64,000 nucleotides of DNA from NCBI RefSeq assembly GCF_002211285.1, contig NZ_LOKX01000033.1, positions 124,001-188,000 on the forward strand, read 5' to 3'. Position 1 is the stretch's first letter. Each line of letters starts with the position of its first letter. This document shows positions 62,120 through 64,000 of this stretch, piece by piece. Source of the stretch: Rhizobium sp. R635. GTDB lineage: Bacteria; Pseudomonadota; Alphaproteobacteria; Rhizobiales; Rhizobiaceae. The notes under the pieces were generated by a model. It did not search any database, had not been told where the DNA came from, and saw only the letters and a program-made list of their open reading frames with translations. The translations under genes were made by a program, and so were the position numbers.

Positions 62120-62932
62120 ATGTGTCGCTGGGCAGCCTATCGCGGAGATCCCCTCTATCTCGAGGAGCTGGTATCCTCGCCCGCCCATTCGCTGATCGAG
62201 CAGTCCCATTGCGCCACCCGCGCCAAGACGGCGACGAACGGCGATGGCTTCGGCATTGCCTGGTATGGCGACAGGCCCGAACCCGGCCGCTACCGCGACA
62301 TCCTGCCGGCATGGTCGGATTGCAACCTGAAGAGCCTGGCGCGGCAGATCCGTTCGCCGCTCTTCCTCGCCCATGTCCGCGCCGCGACCGGCGGCGGCAC
62401 ACGGCGCGACAACTGCCATCCCTTCACCCATGAAAACTGGTCTTTCATGCACAACGGCCAGGTCTCGGGCTTCGAACGGCTGCGCCGGCCGATGGAGGCG
62501 ATGCTCGACGACGAGCTGTTCAACGCCCGCGGCGGCACGACCGATTCCGAGCTGATGTTCCTGCTGGCACTGCAGTTCGGCCTGCGCGAGACGCCGATCG
62601 CCGCGATGGCTGAGATGGTCGGCTTCGTCGAGGATCTGGCCGAAAGCACTCTCGGCTCCATCCTGCTGCGTTTCACCGCCGCTTTCTCCGACGGCAATTC
62701 GCTTTATGCGATCCGTTATGCCACGGACCGCAAGGCGCCGACGCTCTATGCCTCTCCTGTCGGCGCCGGTCATTGCCTCGTCTCCGAGCCGTTGAACGAC
62801 GATGTCGATGCCTGGGCCGAAATTCCGGATGGCAGCGCCGTTACCATCGGCAGGAACGGCATCGAGGTTACCGATTTCCGGCCGGGAAAACGCAACACGG
62901 CAAAGCCGCAGCGCGTGACTATATCAGCCTGA
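62120..62932 (+). CDS. Class II glutamine amidotransferase (YafJ-like)
   Basis: 270 aa. The N-terminal nucleophile Cys is at residue 2 (MCRWAAYRGDPLYLEELVSS), with NGDGFGIAWYGD, FLAHVRAATGGG and NWSFMHNGQVSG completing the Ntn-hydrolase glutaminase site. It ends near the convergent coaBC (14-nt overlap). The acceptor reaction is unknown. Confidence 0.92.
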   Translation: MCRWAAYRGDPLYLEELVSSPAHSLIEQSHCATRAKTATNGDGFGIAWYGDRPEPGRYRDILPAWSDCNLKSLARQIRSPLFLAHVRAATGGGTRRDNCHPFTHENWSFMHNGQVSGFERLRRPMEAMLDDELFNARGGTTDSELMFLLALQFGLRETPIAAMAEMVGFVEDLAESTLGSILLRFTAAFSDGNSLYAIRYATDRKAPTLYASPVGAGHCLVSEPLNDDVDAWAEIPDGSAVTIGRNGIEVTDFRPGKRNTAKPQRVTISA

Positions 62933-64000
62933 GCTTCTCGGCGATCAGCGCCGCCAATCGTTCAGCAACCTCTTCCTTGGCGAGATCAGGCCATTGCTCG
63001 ACGCCGTCGTGGCGGATGAGTTTGACGCTGTTGCGGCTGCCGCCCATGATGCCGGTCGCGGGAGAGACGTCATTGGCGACGATCATATCGGCACCCTTCC
63101 TCTCGAGCTTCGCCTTTGCATTGCTTTCGACGTCCTGGGTCTCGGCGGCAAAGCCGATGACCAGCTTCGGCCGCATCGTGTGATGGCCGACAGTCTTCAG
63201 GATGTCCGGGTTCTCGGTCAGCGCCAGCGTCGGAATGGATTCGCCCGGATGTTTTTTCAGCTTCTGGTCGGCGGCCGAGGCCACGCGCCAGTCCGCCACC
63301 GCCGCCACCATCACGGCGATGTCGGCCGGCAGCGCCGCAAGCACGGCGTCGCGCATCTCCTCCGCCCGCTCGACATGCACGACGTTGACGCCGATCGGAT
63401 CGGGGATCGTTACCGGCCCGGATACGAGCGTCACATCGGCTCCGAGCTTGGCAAGGGCTGCGGCGATCGCATGTCCCTGCCGGCCGGAGGAACGATTGGC
63501 GATGTAGCGCACCGGATCGATCGGCTCATGCGTCGGTCCCGACGTGACGATCGCCTTTCGCCCGGCAAGCGGCTTGTGCCGGCCGCCCTCGAAGACAGCT
63601 TCGGTGGCAGCCACGATCTCCAGCGGTTCCGCCATCCGGCCGAGCCCGGCTTCCCCGCCTTCGGCCATTTCGCCGGCCATCGGCCCGACGAAATGGACGC
63701 CGTCCGCCCTGAGCGTCGCCGCGTTGCGTCGTGTCGCCGGATGCGCCCACATTCTAGGATTCATCGCCGGGGCGGCAAGCACCGGCTTGTCCGTCGCCAG
63801 AAGCAGGGTCGAGGCGAGGTCGTCGGCAAGCCCGTTCGCCATCTTCGCCATCAGATCGGCGGTGGCAGGAGCAATCAGCACCAGGTCGCAGTCGCGCGCC
63901 AGCCTGATATGGCCGATATCCTGTTCGTCCTGGCGCGAAAACAGATCGACAAAGACATGATCCGCCGCCAGCGCGCCGACCGCAAGCGGCGTGACGAACT
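62919..64000 (-). CDS. coaBC: Phosphopantothenoylcysteine decarboxylase/phosphopantothenate-cysteine ligase (partial)
   Basis: The gene runs off the right edge: the frame stays open to 64000, so only the C-terminal ~360 aa are seen. From the left domain LVLIAPATADLMAKMANGLA and APAMNPRMWAHPATRRNA (substrate clamp) are visible, and from the CoaB ligase TSGPTHEPIDPVRYIANRSS and FAAETQDVESNAKAKLERKG. It carries out two steps of CoA synthesis. It ends opposite the class II amidotransferase. Confidence 0.95.
   Translation of the reverse strand, partial: FVTPLAVGALAADHVFVDLFSRQDEQDIGHIRLARDCDLVLIAPATADLMAKMANGLADDLASTLLLATDKPVLAAPAMNPRMWAHPATRRNAATLRADGVHFVGPMAGEMAEGGEAGLGRMAEPLEIVAATEAVFEGGRHKPLAGRKAIVTSGPTHEPIDPVRYIANRSSGRQGHAIAAALAKLGADVTLVSGPVTIPDPIGVNVVHVERAEEMRDAVLAALPADIAVMVAAVADWRVASAADQKLKKHPGESIPTLALTENPDILKTVGHHTMRPKLVIGFAAETQDVESNAKAKLERKGADMIVANDVSPATGIMGGSRNSVKLIRHDGVEQWPDLAKEEVAERLAALIAEKLRLI

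Overview
The window is about 62 % GC and reads as ordinary chromosome of an alphaproteobacterium of the Rhizobium leguminosarum/etli type. The support is a PmtA-type phospholipid N-methyltransferase, a long CysK, GTTC-N7-GTTC SOS boxes of the alphaproteobacterial kind, an Irr-like iron box, a mosaic palindromic repeat of the rhizobial RIME/RPE sort, and small VapBC modules. This is inference from gene content and motifs; no database was searched. I see no rRNA, tRNA, CRISPR array, insertion sequence, prophage or conjugative element.

Layout. 0-3.7 kb: a polyprenyl-sugar locus (GtrA flippase-like, GT2 glycosyltransferase, GT-C-like membrane protein). 4-13.6 kb: xseA, a frameshifted quinone-reductase gene, two MarR-controlled pairs (MarR/EamA exporter and GST/MarR), an M29 aminopeptidase, ybaK, an ArsC-like gene, an aspartoacylase-family gene, and a divergent thpR/ogt pair sharing an SOS box. 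13.6-17.6 kb: a decayed stretch with relics of an SDR gene, a LysR gene and a GyrI-like gene, around a SWIM-SNF2 helicase and a VapBC pair. 17.6-20.6 kb: guaA, mtnN and a thioesterase. 20.6-27 kb: a DUF2252 gene, then a four-gene iron-type operon (imelysin, di-haem DUF1111 protein, second imelysin, Tat-exported DUF1513 protein), with a 123-bp palindromic element inserted in frame in the di-haem gene. 27-34.5 kb: rsmB, rlpA, an epimerase-like gene, queG, a GST, uppP, a second VapBC and an unlisted 50-aa secreted protein. 34.5-42 kb: NDUFA9-like gene, DUF1330, pyrF, a phosphatase-like gene, pmtA, DUF72, dnaN, rsmI, yraN and a cupin gene. 42-47 kb: a LacI-controlled ribose-type ABC importer. 47-52 kb: gshB, an SOS-box-preceded comM/yifB, a lower-GC HNH-like gene and cysK. 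52-64 kb: a LysE exporter, an EamA/Lrp divergent pair, GNAT, dut, prfC, a GFA gene, an S10 peptidase, a GntR-MFS operon headed by a short leader unit, a class II glutamine amidotransferase, and coaBC running off the right edge.

Functionally the window mixes housekeeping (guaA, pyrF, dut, dnaN, prfC, gshB, cysK, coaBC, uppP) with small self-regulated transport or detoxification pairs in which a regulator gene sits beside its operator. The most notable signals are two SOS boxes (thpR/ogt and comM), the in-frame palindromic insertion in the di-haem gene, a perfect 43-bp palindrome plus leader peptide ahead of the GntR-MFS operon, and fused relics of a divergent SDR/LysR locus. I found no clearly new multi-gene system.
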